From positions 1 to 48,296 of the forward strand of contig CALVJB010000005.1 in assembly GCA_944332025.1 (NCBI GenBank): a stretch of 48,296 bases of DNA, in the 5' to 3' direction. Both the position numbers and the translations under genes were made by a program. The notes beneath the pieces are model-generated. The model was not told the origin of the DNA and made no database searches. It was given only the letters and a program-made list of their open reading frames with translations. The stretch is from an uncultured Bacilli bacterium. Lineage in GTDB: Bacteria > Bacillota_I > Bacilli_A > RF39 > UBA660. Of the stretch, positions 15,963 through 24,299 are shown piece by piece; positions within the stretch are counted from its first letter, which is position 1; each line of letters begins with the position of its first letter.

Positions 15963-17830
15963 GTCACGCTCATCACGAGGCGGAACGAGCCGACACTATT
16001 AGCATTACCAAAATTCCAGGCATTGAAGTAGAACACACCCGCAGCAGTAGTATCAGCACAGTGACCGCCGCGCAACAACCAGGGATACTGCACGTTAACC
16101 ATATTGTGATAATCACTATACCAACCACTCGTTTCTGATAAACCATGGCTTAAACATTCACTTCCATCACAGGCTACACTAACATTTTCACTTGTATATT
16201 TATTATAATATTTAGAATCTAATGTTAATGGTTCTTCAAATCCGCTGTTTCCTACAATATCATTATAATTTCCCATTACATATTCCCAGGCACCTCCACT
16301 CATATCATAGACACCATATATCGTACCTGTTGTAGATGCACCTACTCCTTTTCCTACCATTCCATCTTCTGTTCTTATATTATCATCATATCTGTATTGA
16401 CAACCATAATCTGTATTTCCATTAGAAGGACTTCCATAACTACATCCTGTTATATATTCGTTTGACTTATTTTGATATACTTCTTTATTAACACCTATAA
16501 AATTTTCATTACCTAGCTTGCCATATTTACTTTGACTAAGATAACTAACTACAGCCCATTCATCATTTCTCATAGCATGTGAATTCATATTTTCACTAAA
16601 TCCATACCTATTTCCAGATGCACTTAATTTTAATCCTACTTGATATATATTACTTACATTAATATATCGCCAACTTGTTACATTAGGTTTTATCATTGGA
16701 TCTAATGTTGTTGTATTTCCTCCTCCATAACTTGCTAAAGGATCACTACTAGAAGTCTCAAACTTCCCTACCCAGATTCCACTAAGTTCTTCATCACCAA
16801 ACGTAAAAGCATCTGGAGTATACCAATTCTTTGGTTTCTCTGTTGCAAGATATTTAGCAGTTCCAGTATCTTTTTCATCTTTGCCGATAAATTTAACATC
16901 TATCTCTCCTGGTAAAGTTGCAGTAGGATTACTACTTAAATATACTCCTCTTTTGCCATAATATGAAGAGCCATTCTCACTACCTATAGTATAACTATAT
17001 CTAGGTATCCATACCCACATTGTCTCTACATCATCCATATTAATTTCTGTCCCAACTGGAGCACTTATATATTCTTGTAATTTATCACTTTTTACAGTTA
17101 TAGCATTAGCCCATATACCCATACCATAATTATACCAACCATTATCTTCATCAGTCTTAACCCAATTATATCCATCATGACGCACCGCTATCATATTAGT
17201 ATCCATCTCAGGAGCATTAACACCATCGTTTCCTTGTTGAAAATCAAAGCCATCTACCTGCTGTGTTGCAAATACTTTAAGTTGTCCTAAATATACTTTA
17301 CCCATCGCTTCATTAGTTGCATTAATATTAAGCCAAACTCTAAGTTCACCATCAATAGTATCAGTTGCATCTATTACACCATAACTAATAATAGAAGAAT
17401 CTGCTAAACTTCCTGTAAAAGTACTCTCACCTAACTTCAATTCATACCTTATATCTCTAGGATCTAACAGTTCACAACTTCCTCCATCTGTTGTCTGACA
17501 ATTTGCCAAAGCTTCCTCATCATCCACTAAAGATAATGTATAATATAAATCAATGTTACTTTTATTTTTTAAAGAAAATGTATAAGGGCTTGCTTTCTTA
17601 CCCTCATCATCATAAGTAGGAATAACGTTTACAAGTTGAATTCCTTCACTTGTTTCATTTAAAACTAAATCAATATCACCAACTACAATCTGTACATCTT
17701 CTTGTCCAAATATAACCGTTCTAAGCCAAGCATATGATACACCAATAATTATAATCAAAAGAACTACAAGAGTAACAATAGCCACCTTTTTCTTATTATC
17801 TCTTAAAGTTCCCCCTAGTTTTTTTATCAT
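15953..17830 (-). CDS. DGR target: membrane-anchored variable protein with FGE/C-type-lectin-like domain
   Basis: A 625-aa protein. Residues 15-33 are a membrane helix ending in GVSYAWL, like SipW-type/camelysin-like surface proteins, followed by a beta-rich domain (about 40-195). A large C-terminal domain (about 205-625) follows, with MWVWIPRYSY and YDMSGGAWEYVMGNY, typical of formylglycine-generating-enzyme/sulfatase-modifying folds used as DGR scaffolds. The end (RGGHCADTTAAGVFYF onward, residues 587-619) is the variable repeat. Comparison with TR3 shows nine diversified residues: H590, C591, A592, D593, A596, Y601, A604, V613 and G614. The invariant frame (RGG, GVF, SFRLVM) holds the fold. 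It is probably a surface ligand-binding protein; the ligand is unknown. AGGGAGG lies about 12 bases before the ATG. No sortase motif is seen. Confidence 0.93.
   Translation of the reverse strand: MIKKLGGTLRDNKKKVAIVTLVVLLIIIIGVSYAWLRTVIFGQEDVQIVVGDIDLVLNETSEGIQLVNVIPTYDDEGKKASPYTFSLKNKSNIDLYYTLSLVDDEEALANCQTTDGGSCELLDPRDIRYELKLGESTFTGSLADSSIISYGVIDATDTIDGELRVWLNINATNEAMGKVYLGQLKVFATQQVDGFDFQQGNDGVNAPEMDTNMIAVRHDGYNWVKTDEDNGWYNYGMGIWANAITVKSDKLQEYISAPVGTEINMDDVETMWVWIPRYSYTIGSENGSSYYGKRGVYLSSNPTATLPGEIDVKFIGKDEKDTGTAKYLATEKPKNWYTPDAFTFGDEELSGIWVGKFETSSSDPLASYGGGNTTTLDPMIKPNVTSWRYINVSNIYQVGLKLSASGNRYGFSENMNSHAMRNDEWAVVSYLSQSKYGKLGNENFIGVNKEVYQNKSNEYITGCSYGSPSNGNTDYGCQYRYDDNIRTEDGMVGKGVGASTTGTIYGVYDMSGGAWEYVMGNYNDIVGNSGFEEPLTLDSKYYNKYTSENVSVACDGSECLSHGLSETSGWYSDYHNMVNVQYPWLLRGGHCADTTAAGVFYFNAWNFGNANSVGSFRLVMSVTSP
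15971..16082 (-). repeat. Variable repeat (VR) of the DGR target
   Basis: Pairs with TR3 (14121-14232). Differences on the plus strand are at 15990, 15991, 15993, 15994, 16021, 16030, 16045, 16054, 16057, 16059 and 16063, each a T in the TR (A in sense). The non-A difference at 16075 lies near the outer edge, probably beyond the copied tract. Homology ends at about 16082. Nine codons are altered, all non-synonymously, and none becomes a stop. Confidence 0.97.
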
Positions 17831-17975
17831 TTATCTTTATCTACCTCCCTATATTATCAAATTATTCTAACACAATAATATCATTTTTTGGAAAATTATG
17901 GAAGAACTTTGTCGAAATTTATTTGCTGTAAATTAACCAAACATTACCACATCCAAATTCACTTCAACTATGTAA

Positions 17976-18863
17976 TTACAGTAACCTTGCTATTTTTTTT
18001 TTAGAAAGACCAGTATAACTCTTTATTTTACTAACACTTTCTCCTGCTTTTAACATAGTTTTAGCAATAGATTTCTTCTCATTACTAGCACCTTTCTTAA
18101 TACCATCTTTCTCTCCTTCTTCTTTAAGACTTCTCATCATCTTTTCATTCTCTTCCGCTGCATCATATAATAATACTGTATTAACATCTGAACTTAATCT
18201 CTTTAATTCATTAGCAACTTCCATCAATTCAACATCTCCTTTCGCTAACGCATCTATTTCTTCTATTTTTCTTAATCTTAGTATTAACATTTCTTTCTCT
18301 AATTTAGTAAGTTCTAAACCTTTTTTATATTTCTTATATACTTGTAAAAAACTTAAATGATATTTTTCCCATTTAACATCTTCTACAACTCCATTTTCAT
18401 CTCTTGATTTAAAGACTTCTTTTACATTTTTCTTATTAAGATGATTAAAATTATTTAAATTAATCTGGATTGCCTTTGGCATGTTATTATAACTATAGTT
18501 TTTATTTGATATATCTATTTTAACTTTATCTAAATAATTATCATTTCTTACTATCAGTGCTAAACTATATTTATTATTTAACTCATAATTAATTACATAA
18601 CCTTCTATGCCAAATAATATATCAGATCTTTTACCACGTTCCAAAGCATTACTTACAACAAATTCAGTATTCTTCTCATAATAAGTTTTTAGTATTAACT
18701 CTTTAGATATACCAGTTATCTGATAAGTCATATCTGCTTTAAATAGTAAACACTTAGTCATGATACATTTATAAATATAATCATTACTGGCAGGAAATAC
18801 TTCTCCTTTTTCCTGTAGTTCTTTTATTCTATCTTCAGGAGTCATCTTCTTTTTAGAACTCAT
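17976..18863 (-). CDS. Rpn-family PD-(D/E)XK nuclease/putative transposase, copy A
   Basis: Rpn (recombination-promoting nuclease, YhgA-like) proteins carry a PD-(D/E)XK DNase domain and are found as divergent paralogues in many genomes. This roughly 295-aa protein shows the family layout: a helical N-terminus (NDYIYKCIMTKCLLF); RSDILF...GYVINYELN, supplying the acidic nuclease residues; AIQINLNNF; and the helical tail ending SKIKSYTGLSKKKIARLL. The start at 18863 (MSSKKK) or 18869 follows CGGGG; the frame extending to 18953 is unlikely. It is paralogous to 27278-28192 and shares that gene's promoter and leader. It lies next to the DGR target but is not a known DGR component. Confidence 0.82.
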   Translation of the reverse strand: MSSKKKMTPEDRIKELQEKGEVFPASNDYIYKCIMTKCLLFKADMTYQITGISKELILKTYYEKNTEFVVSNALERGKRSDILFGIEGYVINYELNNKYSLALIVRNDNYLDKVKIDISNKNYSYNNMPKAIQINLNNFNHLNKKNVKEVFKSRDENGVVEDVKWEKYHLSFLQVYKKYKKGLELTKLEKEMLILRLRKIEEIDALAKGDVELMEVANELKRLSSDVNTVLLYDAAEENEKMMRSLKEEGEKDGIKKGASNEKKSIAKTMLKAGESVSKIKSYTGLSKKKIARLL

Positions 18864-19115
18864 TAACATCACCCCGCTGCAATAGATATAACATAAGTAA
18901 AAAACTAATGCAAAAAGGTAATTTTGAAAATTCAGTCCTAAAATGGGGATCAATTTAATAAATTCTCTAGGGAAAAATGGAAAATTAACCCTAAAAAGTA
19001 CCCCGAATTTTAAAAATTCAATCTTTTTTTAAAATTTTCAAATATCCTCCTTTCCCCATCTTTTATATATCGCCTCTTATACATATAAAGTATCATAATA
19101 GATAACTGTTGTCAA
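18864..19115 (-). promoter_or_regulatory. Promoter and long conserved leader of Rpn copy A
   Basis: Minus strand TTGACA (19110-19115), 17 bases, TACTTT (19087-19092), then an untranslated leader of roughly 220 bases. Blocks shared with the Rpn copy B leader include the -35 to -10 region, an ATAAAAGATGGGG-type block, an AAAGGAGG site far from any Rpn start, an AAAAAAGATTGAATTTT stretch, and the TTCAAAATTACCTTTTTGCA stretch. Confidence 0.7.
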
Positions 19116-19140
19116 GACAAAAAAAAAGACTCTAAAAGCC

Positions 19141-20796
19141 TTAATCATGAAAACAACTACCACCAATAAATTCTCTAATTATAGAGTCATCAGGAATACT
19201 TTCACTTGGAATAGGAAGAATTAATCTTAATACATTAAGAAGTCTCTTTGCCTCTTCATAATAAGGAGAATCTTCATCTACTGAATAAAGTAATGGCTCT
19301 ACATAAGTTTTTAATACACCTAACTCATATATTAAAGCTGTATTAATAGTAACATCCGCTTCATCTTGATAAGGGAATATATATTTCTCTTCCCCACTTC
19401 TAACATTACTCCAAACTCTCAAAGTATCTACTACATTATAACCTCTAGTTCTATTATCTCTAATTATTCTTCTTAAAAGTCTATTATCTGTAGTAGGAAA
19501 ACGATTATGGTAATCTATATTAAGTTCTGTTAAAGCAGATAAATATATTTTAAATTTATTCTTAGCAGGTATTTCCTTTAACACTTTAGGATTTAATGCA
19601 TGTATTCCTTCTATTAACAAGATATCATCTTTATCTAGTTTTAACTCTTTAACAAACTCTTTAACTCCTTCTTTAAAGTTATATATAGGAGCCATTACTT
19701 CCCTACCTTCTAATAATTCATTAATTTGTTTAGTTAATAGTTTATTATCAACTGCCTCAAACGCCTCATAATCTTTCTCACCTTTTTCATTCACTGGTGT
19801 TTTATCTCTATCCACAAAATAATCATCCATACTAATCATTTTAGGATTAAGTCCAAAGCTCTTTAAATACATACAAAGTTTAGTAGTAGTTGTAGTCTTA
19901 CCACTAGAAGATGGACCTGCAAGTAATATTATTTTTTTATCTTTTTTATTATCTACTATCTTTCTAGCCACATTTAAGAGTCTATTACTCTGTAAAGTTT
20001 CATCTATTCTTATTAAATCTGCAATTTTACCACGACTAACAACTTCATTTAAATCTGCAATAGTTTCTATTTTCATTAATTTAGTCCACTCTCTACATTC
20101 TTTAAAGACTTTAAACATATTAGGATGATGAGTATAAGCTTTAATTTGATTATGAGAATACTCTGTAGGAAACTGTAATACAAAACCATTATCATCGACA
20201 TAAGTTAGTTTAAACTCTTTTAAACTAGCTGTAGATGGAGGCATTTGTCCATAGAAGTAATTATAGTAATTAGAAAGTCTATAAAGAGTAATAGATGTAT
20301 TAGTATTATACTTCATAATTTTAGCCTTAGCTAAATCATTAATACTCTCAAAATAATGTATTGCAGATATTCTATCAACACTAACTTTAGTAATAGATAG
20401 ATCCATCTCAACTAGCTTTAACATCTTTCTAGCTATTGATTTAAGAATTGTCTCAGTAAGAGGAAAACTTGTTTTAATATAAATTCCCTTATCTAAAGAG
20501 TGCATTACTTTAATATTAGCATCTAGTCCAAATATCTCTTTAACAGCAACTACTAAAAGAAAGGTCAACCCAGCAATATGAGCTCTATTACCTATTTTAG
20601 ATTTTAAATCATAAAAGGTTATTCCACAAGGATCATTAACTACATAACTAAGTTCTTTATATATATTATTAACACTTGCAAGAATAATAGGAAAACGATA
20701 ATCTTTCTGATATTCTTTACTTAGTTGCAATAAGGTTGTACCACGAGGTACTATCTCTTCTTTACCATTTATTGTTACTTTAACATCTTCTATCAT
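19141..20796 (-). CDS. Uridine kinase-like nucleoside kinase with TGS and ThrRS-like N-terminal domains
   Basis: The 551-aa protein combines a TGS domain (residues 1-65, beginning IEDVKVTINGKEEIVPRG), a segment resembling the second additional domain of threonyl-tRNA synthetase (about 70-200), and a C-terminal phosphoribulokinase/uridine-kinase P-loop domain. The last has LLAGPSSSGKTTTTTKL near residues 294-310, MDDYFVDRD (substrate site) and LIEGIHALNP (Walker B). The architecture matches a widespread Firmicutes/Thermotoga nucleoside kinase family; the preferred nucleoside cannot be read. It is probably cytoplasmic. It is a single gene divergent from clpP. Confidence 0.88.
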   Translation of the reverse strand: MIEDVKVTINGKEEIVPRGTTLLQLSKEYQKDYRFPIILASVNNIYKELSYVVNDPCGITFYDLKSKIGNRAHIAGLTFLLVVAVKEIFGLDANIKVMHSLDKGIYIKTSFPLTETILKSIARKMLKLVEMDLSITKVSVDRISAIHYFESINDLAKAKIMKYNTNTSITLYRLSNYYNYFYGQMPPSTASLKEFKLTYVDDNGFVLQFPTEYSHNQIKAYTHHPNMFKVFKECREWTKLMKIETIADLNEVVSRGKIADLIRIDETLQSNRLLNVARKIVDNKKDKKIILLAGPSSSGKTTTTTKLCMYLKSFGLNPKMISMDDYFVDRDKTPVNEKGEKDYEAFEAVDNKLLTKQINELLEGREVMAPIYNFKEGVKEFVKELKLDKDDILLIEGIHALNPKVLKEIPAKNKFKIYLSALTELNIDYHNRFPTTDNRLLRRIIRDNRTRGYNVVDTLRVWSNVRSGEEKYIFPYQDEADVTINTALIYELGVLKTYVEPLLYSVDEDSPYYEEAKRLLNVLRLILPIPSESIPDDSIIREFIGGSCFHD

Positions 20797-20876
20797 TTTA
20801 ACACCCTCTTAATTCTATATATGATTATATCAAACTTACCATGCAAAGTCTAATAATTTTGCCACATCTTGTAGGG

Positions 20877-20882
20877 TATAAT
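20877..20882 (+). promoter_or_regulatory. -10 box of the clpP promoter
   Basis: TATAAT about 40 bases before the clpP start; no convincing -35 or CtsR-type operator is visible. Confidence 0.45.
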
Positions 20883-20920
20883 TTAAAGTTTATTTGGATA
20901 TAGTAGAATTAGGTGATAAT

Positions 20921-21490
20921 ATGAATCTAATACCAATGATTGTAGATAAAGAAATAAATGGTGAAAGAAGTTATGATATCTTTTCTAAGTTATTAAAAAA
21001 TAGAATAATTATATTAAGTGGTACTATTAATGATGAATCTGCTAATACAATAGTTGCAGAATTACTCTACCTAGATTCTCTAAATCATGAAGATATATCT
21101 CTTTATATTAATTCCCCAGGAGGCTCTGTAACAGCAGGTTTCGCTATCTATGATACGATGAATTTAATTAAGAGTGATGTCTCCACTATTTGTATGGGAC
21201 TATCTGCATCAATGGCAGCTTTTCTCCTATCTAGTGGTAAAATTGGTAAAAGGTATGCTCTACCTAATAGTGAAATAATGATACATCAACCACTAGGAGG
21301 AGCAGAAGGTCAAGCGACAGAAATAAAAATTGCTGCAGAACATATCATTAAAACTAAAAAAAAGCTAAACAAAATCCTAGCTTTAAACACTAAACAAAAA
21401 TTAGAAAAAATAGAACAAGATACAGAAAGAGATTATTTCTTAGAAGCTAAGGAAGCTAAAGACTATGGACTAATAGATAAGATTCTTTAA
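20921..21490 (+). CDS. clpP: ATP-dependent Clp protease proteolytic subunit
   Basis: ClpP forms the tetradecameric serine protease chamber that works with ClpC or ClpX. Starting at ATG 20921 (behind AGGTGAT) puts the triad at S97 (GLSASMAA), H122 (IMIHQP) and D171 (ERDYF), the standard numbering, which confirms the start over 20894. The length of 189 aa is normal. A possible partner unfoldase, clpC with an IGF docking loop, is at 44325-46613. It converges on the DUF3006 gene with a four-base overlap of the ends. Confidence 0.98.
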   Translation: MNLIPMIVDKEINGERSYDIFSKLLKNRIIILSGTINDESANTIVAELLYLDSLNHEDISLYINSPGGSVTAGFAIYDTMNLIKSDVSTICMGLSASMAAFLLSSGKIGKRYALPNSEIMIHQPLGGAEGQATEIKIAAEHIIKTKKKLNKILALNTKQKLEKIEQDTERDYFLEAKEAKDYGLIDKIL

Positions 21491-21705
21491 TCAGTAAAGA
21501 CTTTATCCATTAGTTTTTTTATTTTCTTCTTACGTTCTTTCGTTTTCTTTTTATTAACAAAAACTTCTTTAGTATCACTATTAATTTCTAGAACATCCCC
21601 CTCTTTAACAGTAGGAAGTTTATCTATTCTATAAGTCATAACTTTTCCTTTATCTAGTTCAACCACTACTAAATTATTCTCTATTCTATCAACAATTACT
21701 TCCAT
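21487..21705 (-). CDS. DUF3006 small protein
   Basis: A 72-aa protein with the short beta-barrel-like DUF3006 pattern ([20 protein letters not shown], then [10 protein letters not shown]) and a lysine-rich tail. In other Firmicutes such genes are often near ComEC-like metallo-beta-lactamases; none is here. The ATG at 21705 has no ribosome site nearby, while a perfect AAAGGAGG lies about 27 bases upstream. Either initiation is unusual or a short upstream peptide exists. The 3' end overlaps that of clpP, convergent. Confidence 0.8.
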   Translation of the reverse strand: MEVIVDRIENNLVVVELDKGKVMTYRIDKLPTVKEGDVLEINSDTKEVFVNKKKTKERKKKIKKLMDKVFTD

Positions 21706-21985
21706 AGGTTTAACATATTCACTAAATATAAAAGTTCCTCCTTTCTCATAATATCTCTTTCTAAAGTCACTATAACAAAAATTACAATATTTGAAAAATT
21801 ACGATTTTCTAGAATTAATAGTGTATTTGCCATTCAATTTATTAATTTCCCTAAATCAAATTACCATTTCTAAGATAAATTTTAAGTCAATTTATTAAAT
21901 TGAAAGTTTTTTTATTTTTTAACACATAAAGTCCGATATAACCAAATATCAACAGTTCGTAATTACAATAAATTTGGTGATTGAA
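21706..21985. other. Divergent intergenic region, AT-rich
   Basis: About 280 bases between DUF3006 (minus) and the double-HTH gene (plus). It contains the AAAGGAGG site upstream of DUF3006 (near 21735-21742) and an AATTTATTAAATTG inverted-repeat-like stretch (about 21890-21903). No further gene or RNA is supported. Confidence 0.5.
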
Positions 21986-22465
21986 TTGGAAGAAGCTGGA
22001 AACAGAATGGCAATGCTACGCCATGATAACAATTTAAAACAAAAAGATATCGCAAAAATGTTAAATGTAAAAGAAAATACTTATTCTAAATGGGAAAAAG
22101 GTTCTAATGATATACCTTTAGAGAAAGTTAATGTACTAGCAAATTATTATAATGTTAATCTAGATTATCTATTAGGTATATCTAACAAAGTAGAACATTC
22201 AGAAAAATTAAAGATTGACTACAAAAAAATATGTGAAAGATTGTTAGAACTTAGAAAAGAAAATCACTTAACGCAAAACAGGTTAAGTGATAAAATAGGA
22301 TTTTTTCAAACAACTTACTCTAGTTTTGAAACTGGTGTAAGACGCCCTACTACTTATAAATTACTCTATATAGTAAACTTTTATAATGCATCAATGGACT
22401 ATGTTGTAGGTAGAACTAATACAAAGAAAATATATAATAATACATCAAAACTTCTCAAAAAATAA
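21986..22465 (+). CDS. Tandem double XRE helix-turn-helix regulator
   Basis: Two complete XRE/Cro domains are present in 159 aa. The first covers about residues 5-65 (MAMLRHDNNLKQKDIAKML, then YSKWEKG). The second covers about 80-145 (RLLELRKENHLTQNRLSD, then SSFETGVRRP). Each ends in the same kind of NVNLDYLLG / NASMDYVVG helix, so the gene arose by internal duplication. The TTG at 21986, with GGTGAT six bases before it, is the best start; TTG 21974 has none. It precedes the acyl-CoA ligase operon by about 100 bases and might regulate it, by position only. Confidence 0.85.
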   Translation: MEEAGNRMAMLRHDNNLKQKDIAKMLNVKENTYSKWEKGSNDIPLEKVNVLANYYNVNLDYLLGISNKVEHSEKLKIDYKKICERLLELRKENHLTQNRLSDKIGFFQTTYSSFETGVRRPTTYKLLYIVNFYNASMDYVVGRTNTKKIYNNTSKLLKK

Positions 22466-22571
22466 TTATTATTTCTTTATAACAATTCTCATTTTAACTA
22501 AAAAGCCACATTTACTTTTTTCAATATCTATTGTATAGTTAAAGTAATAAATAGTATAGGCGGTGTGCTAA

Positions 22572-24299
22572 GTGAATTTTTTTAATTTTAAAATATTTAA
22601 GAAAGAACCAAACGCTCCATGGAGAAAATATTATGAAAAAAAAGCAATGAATTTAGACATTGAAGATATTTCATTATATAGTTTTTTTGAAGAAAAAGTA
22701 ATAAAATTTGGAAATTCTATATGTCTAGATTATTATGGCAGAAAAATAAGATATAATGAATTACTAAGTAATATAGATGACTGTGCAAAAGGTTTATATA
22801 ACTACGGAGTAAGAAAAAATGATGTAGCTACTATTTGCCTCCCCAACACATTAGAAGGTGTAGTTTCATTATTAGCATTAAATAAAATAGGAGCAGTCAC
22901 TAATTTCATTCATCCTGTAAGTTCAGAAAATGAAATAATGAATTGTATAAATGAAACCAATAGTAAAGTATTAATTATTATTGACAGTGACTACTTAAAA
23001 GTAGAAAACATTATAAAAAAAGTTAAGCTTAAAAAAATTATTCTTGTAAGTATAAATGATTATATGACTTTTTTAAATAAGATAAGATATCGTAAAAACA
23101 AAATAAAAATAACACTTACCAAAAATAACAAAAAATATCAAATATGGCATGATTTCTTAGAAGAAGCTAAAGATCTTTATCTTAAAGAATATAATACTAA
23201 AGGAAATAAAGATGATCCTGCTATTATTCTCCATAGTGGAGGAACTACAGGTACTCCAAAAGGCGTTGTACTATCAAATGGCAATTTAATAGCATTTATT
23301 AAAAGTGCTACTATAGGTCAAAGCTATTTACAAAGAAATGATACTTGTTTAGCTTTAATGCCAATATTTCATGGATTTGGAATAATGCATAGTATAATAT
23401 TTCCTCTAACAATCGGAATGAATGTTATTCTAAGACCAAAATTTGATGTTAGAGAATACTGTTGGATGATAAAAAAATATAAACCTCAGATATTAATGGG
23501 TGTCCCTACTTTATTTGAATCATTATTAAAAGAATGGAAAGAAGATATAGATCTTAATTTTCTAAAATGTGTTTTAGTAGGAGGAGACACTTTAAAAAAA
23601 GGTCTAAGAGATAAAATAAATAAATTTTTAAAAGAGCACAATGCAAATATAAAAGTAAGTGCTGGTTACGGTCTAAGTGAAGCAGTATGCGGTGTATCGT
23701 TAGGAGATCCAAAAAAGCAAAAAGCTGATGCTATCGGTATACCACTTCCTGGCATTTATGTTGGAATATTTAATGAGCTAGATGAAGAAGTAAATTACAA
23801 TGAAGCAGGAGAAATTTGTGTTCATGGTCCCACAGTTATGATAGGATATTATAATAATGAGAAAGAAACTAATATAGCATTGCATATTCACAAAGACGGT
23901 AATATTTGGTTACATACTGGAGATATTGGATCTATGGATGAAGATGGATATATAAAATTTATTAATCGTTCAAAAAGAATAATTATATCATCTGGATATA
24001 ATATTTATCCAAATCAACTTGAAAAACTAATAGAAACTCATCCTTCAGTAATGTTATGTACTGTAGTTGGAGTTCCTCATAAACGTAAAATTGAAGTACC
24101 AAAAGCTTACATTGTATTAAAAAACAAGCACAAAAAGAAAGAAATAGTAACACTTGAATTAATGATGTTATGTAAAAAGAACTTACCAAAATATGCCTGG
24201 CCAATAAGCTATGAATATATGGATAGCTTACCAACTACAAGAGTAGGCAAAATAGATTTTAAAAAATTACAAGATGATGGAAAGAATGATGATAAATGA
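22572..24299 (+). CDS. AMP-forming acyl-CoA synthetase/ligase
   Basis: ANL-superfamily enzymes activate a carboxylate as acyl-AMP and usually pass it to CoA. The 575-aa protein has the P-loop HSGGTTGTPKGVVLSNG (around residue 220), the GYGLSEAVCG motif, LHTGDIGSMDEDGYIKF, and the hinge/C-domain FINRSKRIIISSGYNIYPN. The long-chain fatty-acid branch is the closest fit, but the substrate is unproven. The start is GTG 22572 behind GGCGGTG. The next gene, a PlsC-like acyltransferase, overlaps by four bases (ATGA), so activated acyl groups may go straight into lipid synthesis. Confidence 0.92.
   Translation: MNFFNFKIFKKEPNAPWRKYYEKKAMNLDIEDISLYSFFEEKVIKFGNSICLDYYGRKIRYNELLSNIDDCAKGLYNYGVRKNDVATICLPNTLEGVVSLLALNKIGAVTNFIHPVSSENEIMNCINETNSKVLIIIDSDYLKVENIIKKVKLKKIILVSINDYMTFLNKIRYRKNKIKITLTKNNKKYQIWHDFLEEAKDLYLKEYNTKGNKDDPAIILHSGGTTGTPKGVVLSNGNLIAFIKSATIGQSYLQRNDTCLALMPIFHGFGIMHSIIFPLTIGMNVILRPKFDVREYCWMIKKYKPQILMGVPTLFESLLKEWKEDIDLNFLKCVLVGGDTLKKGLRDKINKFLKEHNANIKVSAGYGLSEAVCGVSLGDPKKQKADAIGIPLPGIYVGIFNELDEEVNYNEAGEICVHGPTVMIGYYNNEKETNIALHIHKDGNIWLHTGDIGSMDEDGYIKFINRSKRIIISSGYNIYPNQLEKLIETHPSVMLCTVVGVPHKRKIEVPKAYIVLKNKHKKKEIVTLELMMLCKKNLPKYAWPISYEYMDSLPTTRVGKIDFKKLQDDGKNDDK

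Noticed and set aside
19000-19060. Short leader peptide behind the AAAGGAGG of the Rpn leaders
   Set aside because: TTG-started frames exist in both leaders but are only 4 and 7 codons long, and the spacing to AAAGGAGG differs between copies; not enough to call a peptide.
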